A stretch of 59,799 bases of DNA from positions 1 to 59,799 of the forward strand of contig NZ_BMUI01000038.1 of the NCBI RefSeq assembly GCF_014650115.1, written 5' to 3'. The notes under the pieces are model-generated. The model was not told where the DNA came from, searched no databases, and was given only the letters and a program-made list of their open reading frames with translations. Below, one piece after another: positions 19,353-27,697 of this stretch. Origin of the DNA: Streptomyces olivaceoviridis (GTDB lineage Bacteria > Actinomycetota > Actinomycetes > Streptomycetales > Streptomycetaceae). Positions within the stretch are counted from its first letter, which is position 1. Each line of letters starts with the position of its first letter. Both the position numbers and the translations under genes were made by a program.

Positions 19353-19766
19353 ATGAACGACGACGCCCCGTACCCGCCGGACCGCCCGGACGACGAGCTG
19401 GCCCGGCTCGACATCACCGTCCTGCTGCGGTACGGCCTCACCGCCGAGCCCGGCACCCGGCGCACCGCCCTGTTCGGCGACGGTGCCGCGGCTGCGGCCG
19501 TCGTCCTCGACCGCCTCGGCACCGAGCCGCGCTCGGTCGCCTTCCTCGCCGACACCGTGCGCGCCGGCGGACTCGCCCGCGCCGCGGAGCTGCCCGAGCC
19601 CCTGCCCCGCCCGGAGGCGGCCGTCCTCGTACGGGAGTGGCTGCGGGCCGGCGCCGAACTCGCGGGCGGGATCGCCGCCGACGACACCGCGGCCACCTGG
19701 CTGCACGCCGTCGCGACCGTCATCGAAGTGAAGCGGCTGACCCGGGCGCGGGGCCGGAGTGCGTGA
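19353..19766 (+). CDS. Protein of unknown function (137 aa) in the protease/inhibitor operon
   Basis: A short soluble helical protein starting at the ATG at 19353 (weak GAGG about 8 bases before it), 25 bases after the inhibitor-like gene. It is rich in Ala, Leu and Arg, with an acidic N-terminus (DDAPYPPDRPDDELARLD), and has no signal peptide or membrane segment. I recognise no domain. Its position suggests an accessory role, such as a chaperone, in the ESX-like module. Its end converges on the aldo/keto reductase gene. Confidence 0.65.
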   Translation: MNDDAPYPPDRPDDELARLDITVLLRYGLTAEPGTRRTALFGDGAAAAAVVLDRLGTEPRSVAFLADTVRAGGLARAAELPEPLPRPEAAVLVREWLRAGAELAGGIAADDTAATWLHAVATVIEVKRLTRARGRSA

Positions 19767-19807
19767 TCGGGCCGACCCGTCCGCGTCCGCCGGTGGCCGT
19801 GCCGCGC

Positions 19808-20698
19808 TCATGCCTCGGGAATGGTGATCCCGAGGCTGAGGGGGTCCCGTTCGTCGGGGTCCGGTCCGTGGCGTACACCGGTATCCAGAGCGTCGACGCG
19901 GGTGATCTCCCCGGCCGACAGTGCGAAGTCGAACACGTCGAAGTTCTCGGCGATGCGCGCGGGGTTGGTGGATTTCGGGATCGCCGAGCGCCCCTGTTGC
20001 AGGTGCCAGCGGAGCATGACCTGCGCCGGCGTCTTCCCGTGCGAGTCGGCGATCTCGCGCAGTACGGGATCCGAGAGCGTGCTCCTGCGGTGTTCGCCCC
20101 AGCCCGGATAGAACGTGATGCCGCCGATCGGCGACCACGCCTGGGTGAGGATGCCGTACTCGGCGTCGGCCTGCCGCACCTGGGGCTGGGTGAAGTAGGG
20201 GTGCAGCTCGACCTGGTTCACGGCGGGCACGACGTCGGCGCGTTCGAGCAGCTCGGCCAGGTGCCGGGGCATGAAGTTGCTGACTCCGACGGACCGGACC
20301 CGCCCGTCGGACAGGAGCTTCTCCAGCGCCCGGTAGGCAGCGACGGTCGCGTCGAACGCCTTCGGAGCCGGCTGGTGGAGGATCAGCAGGTCGATCCGCT
20401 CCACGCCGAGCTTCCCGGCGGCCTTGTCGAAGGCGTGCAGGGTCTGCTCGTACCCGTAGTCGCTCACCCAGACCTTGGTCTCGATGAACACCTCCGAGCG
20501 GTCCAGCCCGGAACGGCGGATGGCCTCGCCCACCTCGCGTTCGTTTCCGTACGCGGCAGCGGTGTCGATGTGCCGGTAGCCGGTCCGCAACGCGGTCTCG
20601 ACCGCTTCGGCGGTCCCCTCGGGGGGTGACTGGAAGACGCCGAAGCCGAGGGCCGGCATCTCGACGCCGTTGTTCAAGGTGAGAGGGGGAATGGTCAT
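19808..20698 (-). CDS. Aldo/keto reductase
   Basis: A 296-residue NADPH-dependent aldo/keto reductase (2,5-diketo-gluconate reductase-like group). The catalytic tetrad is complete: D45 (HIDTAAAYGNE), Y50, K75 (IETKVW) and H108 (LILHQP). The C-terminal IPKSTNPARIAEN motif binds the NADPH phosphate. The ATG at 20698 (MTIPPLTL) was preferred over an earlier in-frame start because the family sequence begins there. A long inverted repeat stands 26 bases upstream and may be the operator of a local regulator. Confidence 0.92.
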   Translation of the reverse strand: MTIPPLTLNNGVEMPALGFGVFQSPPEGTAEAVETALRTGYRHIDTAAAYGNEREVGEAIRRSGLDRSEVFIETKVWVSDYGYEQTLHAFDKAAGKLGVERIDLLILHQPAPKAFDATVAAYRALEKLLSDGRVRSVGVSNFMPRHLAELLERADVVPAVNQVELHPYFTQPQVRQADAEYGILTQAWSPIGGITFYPGWGEHRRSTLSDPVLREIADSHGKTPAQVMLRWHLQQGRSAIPKSTNPARIAENFDVFDFALSAGEITRVDALDTGVRHGPDPDERDPLSLGITIPEA

Positions 20699-20724
20699 GG
20701 CGACCACCGTAGGAAGTCCCGGCA

Positions 20725-20759
20725 CTGCGAGGGAGAGGAAGCCAGTACCCCCCTCGCAG
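20725..20759. promoter_or_regulatory. Inverted repeat upstream of the aldo/keto reductase gene
   Basis: CTGCGAGGG (20725-20733) and CCCTCGCAG (20751-20759) are exact inverted repeats with a 17-base spacer, 26 bases before the reductase start. The position suits a repressor operator overlapping the promoter; the regulator gene is not in the window. The remaining sequence up to 21085 (about 330 bp) shows no gene. Confidence 0.45.
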
Positions 20760-21085
20760 GGAATAGCCGGGACGCGGGACCGACAGGTGGGTCGCGACGG
20801 CAGTCGGCTGCGTTGCCCGCGGGTGCGGTCAGCGGTGCTTGACGCCGGTCCGGGCGGCGGGAGCGAGGGTGGGTTCGGTGACGGGGGCGGCGCCGAGGGC
20901 CCGGTCGACGGACCGCTCGTCCGGAGCCGGGCCGGCGGCCGGACCGCCCCCTACGAGACGGCAGCACGCGCCGGCATGGGCCACTGAGCCAACCGCTCTG
21001 AGAGATCCGAGAGCCCACGGCATCGCGGCCCGCGCGTGCCCCTGACCCCTGTTTGTCGTCTGCGCAGGTGGGGACCCGGCCGACC

Positions 21086-22012
21086 ATGAGTACTACGCCA
21101 CGCCGACGCCCGCGGATGCGGCCAAGCCGCCTCCTGCGGCTGCTGGACCGCCTGGAGCGGGAGCCCAGGGCCGACGCGGTGATCGACGGGATCCGCAAGG
21201 GGGTGCGGGCCCTGCCGCTCGGCGACGGGCGGGACCTCCTGCACGGCAGGTGGCTGGGGCACCCGGTGCATCCGCTGATGGTGCAGGTGCCGATCGGCAG
21301 CTGGTTGTCGGCGGCGGTACTGGACCTGTACCCCGGCCGCTCCCGTGAGGCGGGCCTCCTGGTCGGCGTCGGCCTGGCCTCCGCCGCACCCGCGGCCCTG
21401 GCGGGCTGGGTCGACTGGGCGGAGCTGCACCGCCAGCAGCGGCGTGTCGGACTGGTGCACGCCCTCGCGAACTCGGCGGCCGTCGGTCTGTACGCCGCCT
21501 CGCTCACCAGCCGCGCCAAGGGACGGCACGCGGCAGGCCGGGCCTACGGCTTCCTGGGGCTGACGGCGGTCGCACTCGGCGGCATGCTGGGCGGCCACCT
21601 GGCCTACCGCCAGGCATCCGGCGCCAACCACGCCGAAGAGGTCCCGCACATCGTCACCCGGGGCTGGCACCGGATCGGAACGGTGGCCGAGTTCCCGGTC
21701 GACCGGCCGGTACGGCGCAGCGTGGACGACGTCCCGGTCCTGGTCGTCCGGGAAACCGGAGGACAGATCCATGCCCTGGCCGAGCGGTGCAGCCACCTCG
21801 CCGGGCCGCTCTCCGAGGGCACCGTCTCCGACGGCTGCGTCCAGTGCCCGTGGCACGGCAGCGTCTTCCGGCTCTCGGACGGCTGGAACGTCCGCGGCCC
21901 GGCCACCGCGCCCCAGCCGTCCTTCGACAGCCGGGTCACCGACGGCCACGTCGAGATACGCCTGCGTCAACAGCACGGGGACGGGCAGGCGCCGGACGAG
22001 ACGCGGTCCTGA
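21086..22012 (+). CDS. DUF2231 membrane protein fused to a Rieske [2Fe-2S] domain
   Basis: A 308-residue protein. Residues about 50-180 hold the DUF2231 core: GHPVHPLMVQVPIGSW and about four membrane helices. Residues about 200-300 are a Rieske ferredoxin domain with ligands C235, H237 (RCSHLAGPL) and C254, H257 (VQCPWHGSVF). This suggests a membrane-anchored one-electron carrier; the partner oxidoreductase is unknown. The ATG at 21086 is preferred to a TTG 33 bases earlier, and GGTGGGG lies upstream. The C-terminal end converges on the ligase gene. Confidence 0.88.
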   Translation: MSTTPRRRPRMRPSRLLRLLDRLEREPRADAVIDGIRKGVRALPLGDGRDLLHGRWLGHPVHPLMVQVPIGSWLSAAVLDLYPGRSREAGLLVGVGLASAAPAALAGWVDWAELHRQQRRVGLVHALANSAAVGLYAASLTSRAKGRHAAGRAYGFLGLTAVALGGMLGGHLAYRQASGANHAEEVPHIVTRGWHRIGTVAEFPVDRPVRRSVDDVPVLVVRETGGQIHALAERCSHLAGPLSEGTVSDGCVQCPWHGSVFRLSDGWNVRGPATAPQPSFDSRVTDGHVEIRLRQQHGDGQAPDETRS

Positions 22013-22041
22013 CCGCGGTCGCCACGTCACGGCTCAGCCGA

Positions 22042-23136
22042 CTAGGGCGTGGTGCTCTGGGCGAGGATCAGGTCGGTGACTGCGGGCAGACCGCCTTCGG
22101 CAAGCGCGGCGCGCTGCCGGTCCGCGCCGGTGCCGCTTCGCAGAAGCCGGTGGACCAGGGCCGTCACCTGCCGGTTGTCGCCCGACGCGTCGAGCGCGGG
22201 GGCGACGTGGCGCAGCAGTTCGTACAGCATCTCGCCGGCCCGGCGTTGCCGGCCACCGGGGTCGACCAGGGTGCTGCTCAGTCCGTGGCGGGCCGCGTGC
22301 CACATGCTCGCCTGGAGCAGTTCCTGGTCGCAGTCGAGCGCGGGAGCGCCGACGGCGGCCTCCGCCAGCGCGGTCTCCACGAGGGCCCGTACCAGGCCCG
22401 TGAGCATCACCGCGTCGTCCGCGCGCAGCTGCACGTCCAGGCACCGGACCTCGATGGTGGGGTACCGCGCCGAGAGCCGGGCCTGCCAGTACAGCTGACC
22501 GGTGTCCGAGATCAGACCGCTGTCCAGCAGCTGTTGCACGCGCCGGTCGTGGTCGGCGATGTCGGCGAAGTGCGGGGGCATGCCGCTGACCGGCCAGCGG
22601 CTGAAGATCACGGTGCGCCAGCTGGCGAACCCCGTGTCGTGACCGTCCCACAGCGGGGAGTTCGCGGACAGGGCGGTGAGGGCCGGCAGCCACACCCTGA
22701 TCCGGTTCAGGACCTGCACGCCGGTCTCCCTGCTGGGGACGCCGACGTGCACGTGCATGCCGTTGACCAGCTGCTCCGCCACGAGCTGGGGCGCCTGGGT
22801 GAGCATGGCCCGGTACCGGGCCCGGTCGGTGACGGCCACGGGGTGGCCGTGGCGCAGCGGGGGAGTGGCGCAGGCGGCGATCCGGCAGCCGTGCGCCTCG
22901 GCGGCCGCCCCGAGGGCGTGCCGCAGCCGCAGCAGGTGCCCCCCGACCTCCTCCAGGGTGGCGCACACCGGCGTGGCCACCTCGACCTGCGCCTGCAACA
23001 GCTCGCACTGCACCTCCCGGTCGGCCACGAGGTGCCCCAGGCCCGCGGCTGCTCGCACCTTGTCCCCCAGAGGGACGGGCAGACCCGTGACCGGGTCGAG
23101 CAGCAGGTACTCCTCTTCGACACCGATCGTCGTCAT
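22042..23136 (-). CDS. YbdK-type carboxylate-amine ligase (GCS2 family)
   Basis: A 364-residue member of glutamate-cysteine ligase family 2 (YbdK). It opens with the ATP/metal motif TIGVEEEYLL and contains GMHVHVGVP and TIEVRCLDVQ. Family members join glutamate or another carboxylate to an amine using ATP; many actinomycete YbdK paralogues have no assigned substrate. I chose the ATG at 23136 because AGAAGG precedes it and the protein starts at the conserved TTIGVEEE. It is divergent from the panD promoter. Confidence 0.88.
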   Translation of the reverse strand: MTTIGVEEEYLLLDPVTGLPVPLGDKVRAAAGLGHLVADREVQCELLQAQVEVATPVCATLEEVGGHLLRLRHALGAAAEAHGCRIAACATPPLRHGHPVAVTDRARYRAMLTQAPQLVAEQLVNGMHVHVGVPSRETGVQVLNRIRVWLPALTALSANSPLWDGHDTGFASWRTVIFSRWPVSGMPPHFADIADHDRRVQQLLDSGLISDTGQLYWQARLSARYPTIEVRCLDVQLRADDAVMLTGLVRALVETALAEAAVGAPALDCDQELLQASMWHAARHGLSSTLVDPGGRQRRAGEMLYELLRHVAPALDASGDNRQVTALVHRLLRSGTGADRQRAALAEGGLPAVTDLILAQSTTP

Positions 23137-23450
23137 CGATCGCCTTCTGTTCCGCCCGGGTGCGCCGCCGGACTGGCTCCCGATGCGCCTGGCCGGTGCA
23201 TCGCACGGCGAGGACTCGTCGGGAGAGTCACTCGCGATGCCCGAGTGCCGCACCCACGTCGCGGTAAACCATCACCTGTCGCCGATCATCACGATATGAG
23301 CGGATATCCCTGGCGGGCGGACCGCCGTCAGACTCCGCCACACAGGCCGCCGTAGGGCGGGACCACGACGCTGCGGGGGGAAGGGTCGGCAACGGGTCGG
23401 TGTGAGTCCTGGAACACCTGGCGACAGCTGATCGAACCAGGGAAACGATG

Positions 23451-23456
23451 TAGCCT
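23451..23456 (+). promoter_or_regulatory. -10 box of the original panD promoter
   Basis: TAGCCT fits the TAnnnT consensus and stands 11 bases before the leader hairpin at 23467. The copy at the right end of the island has TACAGT in the same relative position. The transcript now reads only ten codons of panD before a stop. Confidence 0.5.
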
Positions 23457-23466
23457 CCGGAGAACG

Positions 23467-23493
23467 CCCTTGACCCGCAAGAAGCGGGCAGGG
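23467..23493 (+). ncRNA. Structured panD leader (left copy)
   Basis: The leader can fold into a stem: CCCT/AGGG, a G-C pair, then CCCGC/GCGGG around the loop AAGAA. The right copy (32593-32619) has CCTGC/GCAGG around ACAAA, so the third pair of the upper stem changes from C-G to U-A with pairing kept. This covariation between otherwise diverged copies supports a conserved RNA structure at the very start of the panD mRNA. Whether it regulates panD or is part of the attachment region is unknown. Confidence 0.5.
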
Positions 23494-23517
23494 AGCAGAC
23501 AGACCGGGAGTTTCCTC

Positions 23518-23550
23518 GTGCTTCGTACCATGTTCAAGTCCAAGATCTAG
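23518..23550 (+). pseudogene. panD: Severed 5' end of the native panD gene
   Basis: GTG at 23518 begins a ten-codon frame reading (M)LRTMFKSKI, the usual N-terminus of Streptomyces aspartate 1-decarboxylase, followed at once by TAG (23548). GGGAG is about 9 bases upstream. The rest of panD lies 9.1 kb away with its own new start. This is the left junction of the inserted island. Confidence 0.85.
23531..23547 (+). repeat. Left attachment core (attL)
   Basis: Exact 17-bp copy of the sequence at 32655-32671, coding panD codons 5-10. The sequence after it (TAGCGTTTGAG) is foreign to panD. Confidence 0.8.
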
Positions 23551-23919
23551 CGTTTGAGTGTTTCCGCAGGTCAGAGCCCTGATCGCTGCCTCCGGGTCAG
23601 TAAATGGTCAGCATTGGGCCGGACGGTTTCCGGCTTGCTGACCCGTACCGGGGCGGGGCTTGCTGCGCTGACCGGCGCGTCAAGTCAGTCGTCGCCAGAA
23701 GGCGCCTCCTCGGCCTCGATGGCCCGCTGCGCTCATCCGCGATCGCTTGCAAGCCTGGAGACGGCTCGGGCCGACCAGGGGCCGCCGAGGCTGTCAGGTC
23801 CTCGAAGACATGCCGCCCTGCCAGGGCGGACCCTGTGCTGCTGTTTCCCACGCGATCTGTCGAGCAAGATGGGTGCCGAGCCGGGGCAATTTCTTGACGT
23901 ACTCGTCGGATGAAAACCA
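23551..23919. other. Left end of the island without a recognisable gene
   Basis: Several overlapping open frames of about 100 codons exist on both strands, but none has a ribosome site, consistent codon bias or a known domain. ATGGTCAGCATTGG at about 23602 resembles CTGGTCAGCATCGG at about 32418 near the other end and could be a recombinase arm site. No integrase was found here. Confidence 0.5.
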
Positions 23920-24984
23920 TCAACCAGCCTTAGGCGCGTCGCCCGTGTCTCGGGGGAGATCTTCTAGCCTGGCAAGAACTCCTTCAGACAGCGTCTTAAA
24001 TTCCTTGAAGCAGGTTTTCACGTATTGCTGGGTGCTGCCGAGTGCACCATCAGCCGGCCGCAGATCGAACATTGGCTTGCGTGCGTCGTGCGCGAGGGGC
24101 ATCAAACTGCGATAATTCCTCATGGTGGCAATGCGGTGGCTATCGTCCCCTCGCGAGGGCGGGGATTCACCGAGGACTGCTGAGGAATAGACCCAGGGAA
24201 TGCGCTGGAGCCATCGCTCGTACGCCTTGACTGGTCTGTCAAGTCGCATTTCTGGCTGCATGATGACGTACCCCAGCGGCTGCATGCTCGCGCGAGGGGC
24301 GGAGATGTTATCGGGAACCCTTGGCAGGACGAGGGACTGCCAGTCGGTGCGCCATTGGCGCAGGGTCGGACCCAGGTTGCTCAGGCCCTTCAGCGAGAAC
24401 AGGTCCGCGGCCAACGGCATTAGCACCGTGTCAGCTGAGATTAGGGCGGCCCGGTTGATGGCACCCAGGTTGGGGCCGACGTCGATCAGGACGATGTCGG
24501 CGTCCACGGACCGCGCCGCCTGCTCGGTGATGCGGTGGAACGACGTGGATGTGCGAATGGCGGCGACGTCGCCCGCATAGGCGCGTGACCATTCATTGGA
24601 CAGTTTGTCCTCGAAGCGGCTCAGGTCGAGACTGCCCGGCAGCAGCCATAGGTCCGGCTGGAGCCGAACCGGCTCGACGACAGCGATGTCACCGGTGCCC
24701 TCCAGGATGGGACGGACGGCGTCGGCAATGGTCTGACCGCTGCGCACCCGCCCCGTACCCGGCAGGCCCGCCATGGCCGCGCCTTGGTTGATGAGCTCGG
24801 AAGAGTTCTCCCACAGTTCCTCGATCTCTGTTTCCTCTAGGCACATCGACGTGAGGTTGGCCTGAGGATCGAGGTCGACCGCCAGCACACTTAGGCCGAG
24901 TCGCCTGATCATGTGGGCGAGATGGTAGGTGAGGGTCGTTTTACCCACCCCACCTTTATTGTTGAACAACGCGATCGAGGTCAT
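23920..24984 (-). CDS. ParA/MinD-type P-loop ATPase
   Basis: A 354-residue ParA-family protein with the deviant Walker A motif NNKGGVGKTT (K10 and K15), Walker A' VDLDPQANLT and IVLIDVGPNLG as Walker B. The C-terminal half is longer than in typical plasmid ParA. It starts at an ATG whose first bases overlap the TGA of the upstream AlbA_2 gene (ATGA), so the two form a coupled pair. No ParB or parS site is adjacent. It could help maintain the element, or be an ATPase working with its partner; the pairing with an AlbA_2 protein favours the latter. Confidence 0.88.
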   Translation of the reverse strand: MTSIALFNNKGGVGKTTLTYHLAHMIRRLGLSVLAVDLDPQANLTSMCLEETEIEELWENSSELINQGAAMAGLPGTGRVRSGQTIADAVRPILEGTGDIAVVEPVRLQPDLWLLPGSLDLSRFEDKLSNEWSRAYAGDVAAIRTSTSFHRITEQAARSVDADIVLIDVGPNLGAINRAALISADTVLMPLAADLFSLKGLSNLGPTLRQWRTDWQSLVLPRVPDNISAPRASMQPLGYVIMQPEMRLDRPVKAYERWLQRIPWVYSSAVLGESPPSRGDDSHRIATMRNYRSLMPLAHDARKPMFDLRPADGALGSTQQYVKTCFKEFKTLSEGVLARLEDLPRDTGDAPKAG

Positions 24985-26186
24985 GCGGCTCTCCGGATGA
25001 CGACAGCCCAGGACGTGTCGTCGACCTGGAACTCGGCGGGTGGGTTTCCATTGGTCTCTAGCGCCTTTTTCACCCGGCCAATACCCCGGCCGAACCGGTT
25101 CACGTAGCCGAGACCCTTCATCGCGGCGGCCAGGGAAGGATTGCGGTAATCGGTGACCCGGTCGAAGTTGTCGTCCCGGACCTGCCCGAAGGGGCCACCG
25201 GGGTTGGTGACCTCGATGCGGTCGTCGAACCACACGATGCGGGTCGGCGCGTAAGAGGTCTCGTAATTTCGGTGCATGAGGGCATTCATGCAGAGTTCGC
25301 GTAGTGCTTCCAGCGGATAGTCTGGGCGAGGCGTCTCGCGGAAGCCGTCCTCCACGAGGCGAGTGCGCAGGTTACTCCGCAGAAGGGGTTCGAGCCGTGC
25401 CGACAGCCCTACCAGGTTCTGACGCAGTTCCTGCTCGTCCGCGACGGGGGCGTCGAGGTCCATGCCCTGATAGCGGACGAACTGGAGGTACGCCCCGGGA
25501 ATGTGACTTCCGGGGTCGAGACCGATGGTGAGTAGGCCGAGCACGGTCGGCGCGCCGCCCGGCGTCATGAGGTGGAGTGACGACAACTGAAGGTTGACGG
25601 GACGGCCGTTCTCCTCGATCACCTCGGGCGCGACCATGGATGGTAGGTACGACTGCCGGAACAGGTCAAGGTCTAGGTCTTCGAGGCGGGTGAGAGGCAG
25701 CGGGCGTGTGTCGAACGGGATGTCCTTGGCGCGACGACGCTCCGCCAGCACACGCTCGTCCTCTCGGCTCGCCCTGCGTGTGGTGGGGCCGGGACGGACC
25801 CAGATAACGCCCTCGAACCGGACTGGTGGAGTGGCGCATGCCTCGACATGAAGGCGGATGACCGGTTTACCTCGAAAGATGGCCCTATCGACGGTGAGGG
25901 ACGGGCGGTCGAGGATGCGCCCGTCGTCCCGCAGCTCGGTAAGCTGAAGGAGTGCTCGGTCGCTCAGGTCGACGTCGTCGACAGGATGTCCCTTGTCATC
26001 GACACCGATGAGGATGTCGCCACCACCGTGGCCCCCCAAATCGTTGGCCATGGCGCACACCGCGTTTGCGATGGCGTCTCCGCGCTTCCCTTCGCGTTTA
26101 GCGGTGCGCTTGAACTCGAGGGACGCGGTCTCCTGCGTGCCCAGGAGGTCGGCAAGATCCGTTCTGTTGTCGCTCACGGTGTCCAT
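24981..26186 (-). CDS. AlbA_2 / RecG-like ATP-binding protein
   Basis: A 401-residue protein. The N-terminal AlbA_2 (Schlafen-like) domain has SLEFKRTAKREGKRGDAIAN and GGGDILIGVDDKG. The C-terminal part has a HATPase_c_4-type ATP-binding fold with ELCMNALMHRNYE and EVTNPGGPFG. Proteins of this type are annotated as transcriptional regulators or RecG-like helicases and are frequent in defence and mobile islands. It comes first in a two-gene operon with the ParA-type ATPase, which it overlaps by four bases. The function is unproven. Confidence 0.85.
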   Translation of the reverse strand: MDTVSDNRTDLADLLGTQETASLEFKRTAKREGKRGDAIANAVCAMANDLGGHGGGDILIGVDDKGHPVDDVDLSDRALLQLTELRDDGRILDRPSLTVDRAIFRGKPVIRLHVEACATPPVRFEGVIWVRPGPTTRRASREDERVLAERRRAKDIPFDTRPLPLTRLEDLDLDLFRQSYLPSMVAPEVIEENGRPVNLQLSSLHLMTPGGAPTVLGLLTIGLDPGSHIPGAYLQFVRYQGMDLDAPVADEQELRQNLVGLSARLEPLLRSNLRTRLVEDGFRETPRPDYPLEALRELCMNALMHRNYETSYAPTRIVWFDDRIEVTNPGGPFGQVRDDNFDRVTDYRNPSLAAAMKGLGYVNRFGRGIGRVKKALETNGNPPAEFQVDDTSWAVVIRRAA

Positions 26187-26780
26187 TGTGCCGTGCGGGT
26201 GCGCTGCTCAGTCGTGATCCAAGCCCTGCGGCGGATCATGGCTGGCGCCTGTGCGCCTCCTATTCCGCCCACGGTCCTGCGGGAGGACGGGCGAGGCTCC
26301 GCACCCAGTGGTCGGCCAGGACGTCAGCCAGGAGGAGGCCGCGGCCGGTCATGGTCATCGCGTCCGGGTCAGCGGTAGCCAGCGCAGTCCGGAGGGTGTC
26401 CTGGCTTGCTGGCTTGATTCGACGACCGTTCCCCTGGTAGCTGTAGGCGGCGAAGAGCACGACCGGTTTGAGCTAGGCGAGGCGCCGTAACCCAGGCTGC
26501 AGGCCGATCACGGCGCACTGACCTGCAGCGGATCCGGGTCGAGCGCGACGATGCCGCTGAGGACGCGTAAGCCGGGAGGGATGCGTCCACTCCGCCGGCC
26601 GAGATGATGCCTCCTTGTCAGGCAGAGTCCGGCCTTTCCATGAATCCCGTAGCCATGGACCCGGTACCTCTGCGGTGGTCCGTGCCCGCGCTGGGGGAGG
26701 TTCTTGGTCCGATTGAGTCCGCCGCAGTCCAGCATCCGACCATGTGCATGAGAGCGGGGCCCGGAACGCGATACAGGTAC
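26187..26780. other. Intergenic stretch within the island
   Basis: No confident gene. A minus-strand frame (26460 to 26260, 66 codons with GTG start, product ending RSLARPPAGPWAE) has GC-rich third positions and may be a small gene or the tail of a lost one. The rest has no ribosome sites or recognisable motifs. It separates the two operons of the island. Confidence 0.4.
26260..26460 (-). CDS. Possible small protein or gene remnant (66 aa)
   Basis: The product begins LFAAYSYQGNGRR and ends in a Pro-rich tail. The third-position GC bias is typical of coding DNA here, but there is no ribosome site before the GTG and no known family. It may be the decayed 3' end of a longer gene. Confidence 0.3.
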   Translation of the reverse strand: MLFAAYSYQGNGRRIKPASQDTLRTALATADPDAMTMTGRGLLLADVLADHWVRSLARPPAGPWAE

Positions 26781-27008
26781 TTACCAATGGCGGTACGTCT
26801 TCCCCTCGGGTTGTGCATGGTGTCCCTCGTCCTCGATGGGGAACTGGTGGCCGTGCAGCCGGTAGACCATCTCGTCTGGCGCAGCCAGCATCCGTGCCTG
26901 CCGCCAGGCTGCATCGAATGACAAGTGGCCGCCCGCTTCGCGCCGCAGGCGAAGCGCACGCCAGGAAGAGACAGGGTCCAGGAGGATCCGCCACAGAGCC
27001 AGGCTCAT
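26781..27008 (-). CDS. Small protein of unknown function, last gene of the Pycsar-like operon
   Basis: A 75-residue basic protein (ALWRILLDPVSSWRALRLRR near the start, RLHGHQFPIEDEG later). Its ATG overlaps the TGA of the preceding gene (ATGA), which supports its being a real, translationally coupled gene. It has no membrane segment or known domain; its function is unknown. Confidence 0.6.
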   Translation of the reverse strand: MSLALWRILLDPVSSWRALRLRREAGGHLSFDAAWRQARMLAAPDEMVYRLHGHQFPIEDEGHHAQPEGKTYRHW

Positions 27009-27697
27009 TGCTTGCCCCGCTCTTCCGCGGCACCAGGAGAAGGGACGGCAGAGTCGTCCGACGCGTCATCGCCCTTCAGCTTCTGGAGCGCATCGCAGAG
27101 CGCGAGCATGGCCCGGTTCTGCAGCTCAATATCGTTGAAGCCCTGGCCGACCTTTTCCCACTGATCGAGCATGGGCTGCCACCATTCGTCAACTGCCACC
27201 ATCCATCGCGCCAGACGCTGCCATTCGGCAACCTGCTCAGCGCCCGGCCAATCGCTCTGCCGCTCGATCCGGTCGAGCACGAAGAGGTCGGGCTGCTCGT
27301 ACAGGTGCTTGCGCAAGAACCGCAGACGCCGTACCCGGGCCTCGTCCGCCTGCTGCTGAGCGAGGTCCTCCCGTGCGCTCTCCGAGAGCGCCAGTTCCAC
27401 ACGGGCAGCCAGACACCGGTACCCGGTGGCGCGGGTGTGTTCCGGGGCGCCGAGCTCGGCATTGATGGTGTCCTGGGCGGTGCGCACCTCGAGGGCTGGG
27501 AAGAGCTGCGCGACCTCGCTGGCCCGCGCGAGGGTCCGGCTGAGTACGAGGTCTTCGAGATTGGGCCGGGCTCGTAGCGCGGGGCGCCACTCGATCGTGA
27601 ACGTGGCCTCGAAACGGATACCGGGGGTTGCACAGCGAAGCATACGTGGCTGGGTGCACTGGATCGTACGGGCCCGGCGCTGCCAGAACCACCTCAC
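27005..27697 (-). CDS. Protein of unknown function (230 aa), possibly SPFH/band-7-like
   Basis: Starts at a GTG overlapping the stop of the NTPase-like gene (GTGA). After FEATFTIEWRP, a central part (RTAQDTINAEL...RCLAARVELALSESAREDL) leads into a charged helix (QQQADEARVRRLRFLRKHL) and an acidic tail. The order strand-rich N-terminus, strand ending AARVELALS, long charged helix recalls SPFH/band-7 scaffolds, but there is no membrane anchor and the match is weak. It lies between the NTPase-like gene and the 75-residue gene, coupled to both. Confidence 0.7.
   Translation of the reverse strand: MRWFWQRRARTIQCTQPRMLRCATPGIRFEATFTIEWRPALRARPNLEDLVLSRTLARASEVAQLFPALEVRTAQDTINAELGAPEHTRATGYRCLAARVELALSESAREDLAQQQADEARVRRLRFLRKHLYEQPDLFVLDRIERQSDWPGAEQVAEWQRLARWMVAVDEWWQPMLDQWEKVGQGFNDIELQNRAMLALCDALQKLKGDDASDDSAVPSPGAAEERGKQ

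Noticed and set aside
23551..23923. Possible integrase gene at the left end of the island
   Set aside because: None of the overlapping frames shows tyrosine- or serine-recombinase motifs, a ribosome site or consistent codon bias.
26473..27069. A 198-codon minus-strand frame across the end of the Pycsar-like operon
   Set aside because: It is out of frame with the two coupled genes at 26781-27697, which have overlapping start/stop codons; its product looks like noise.
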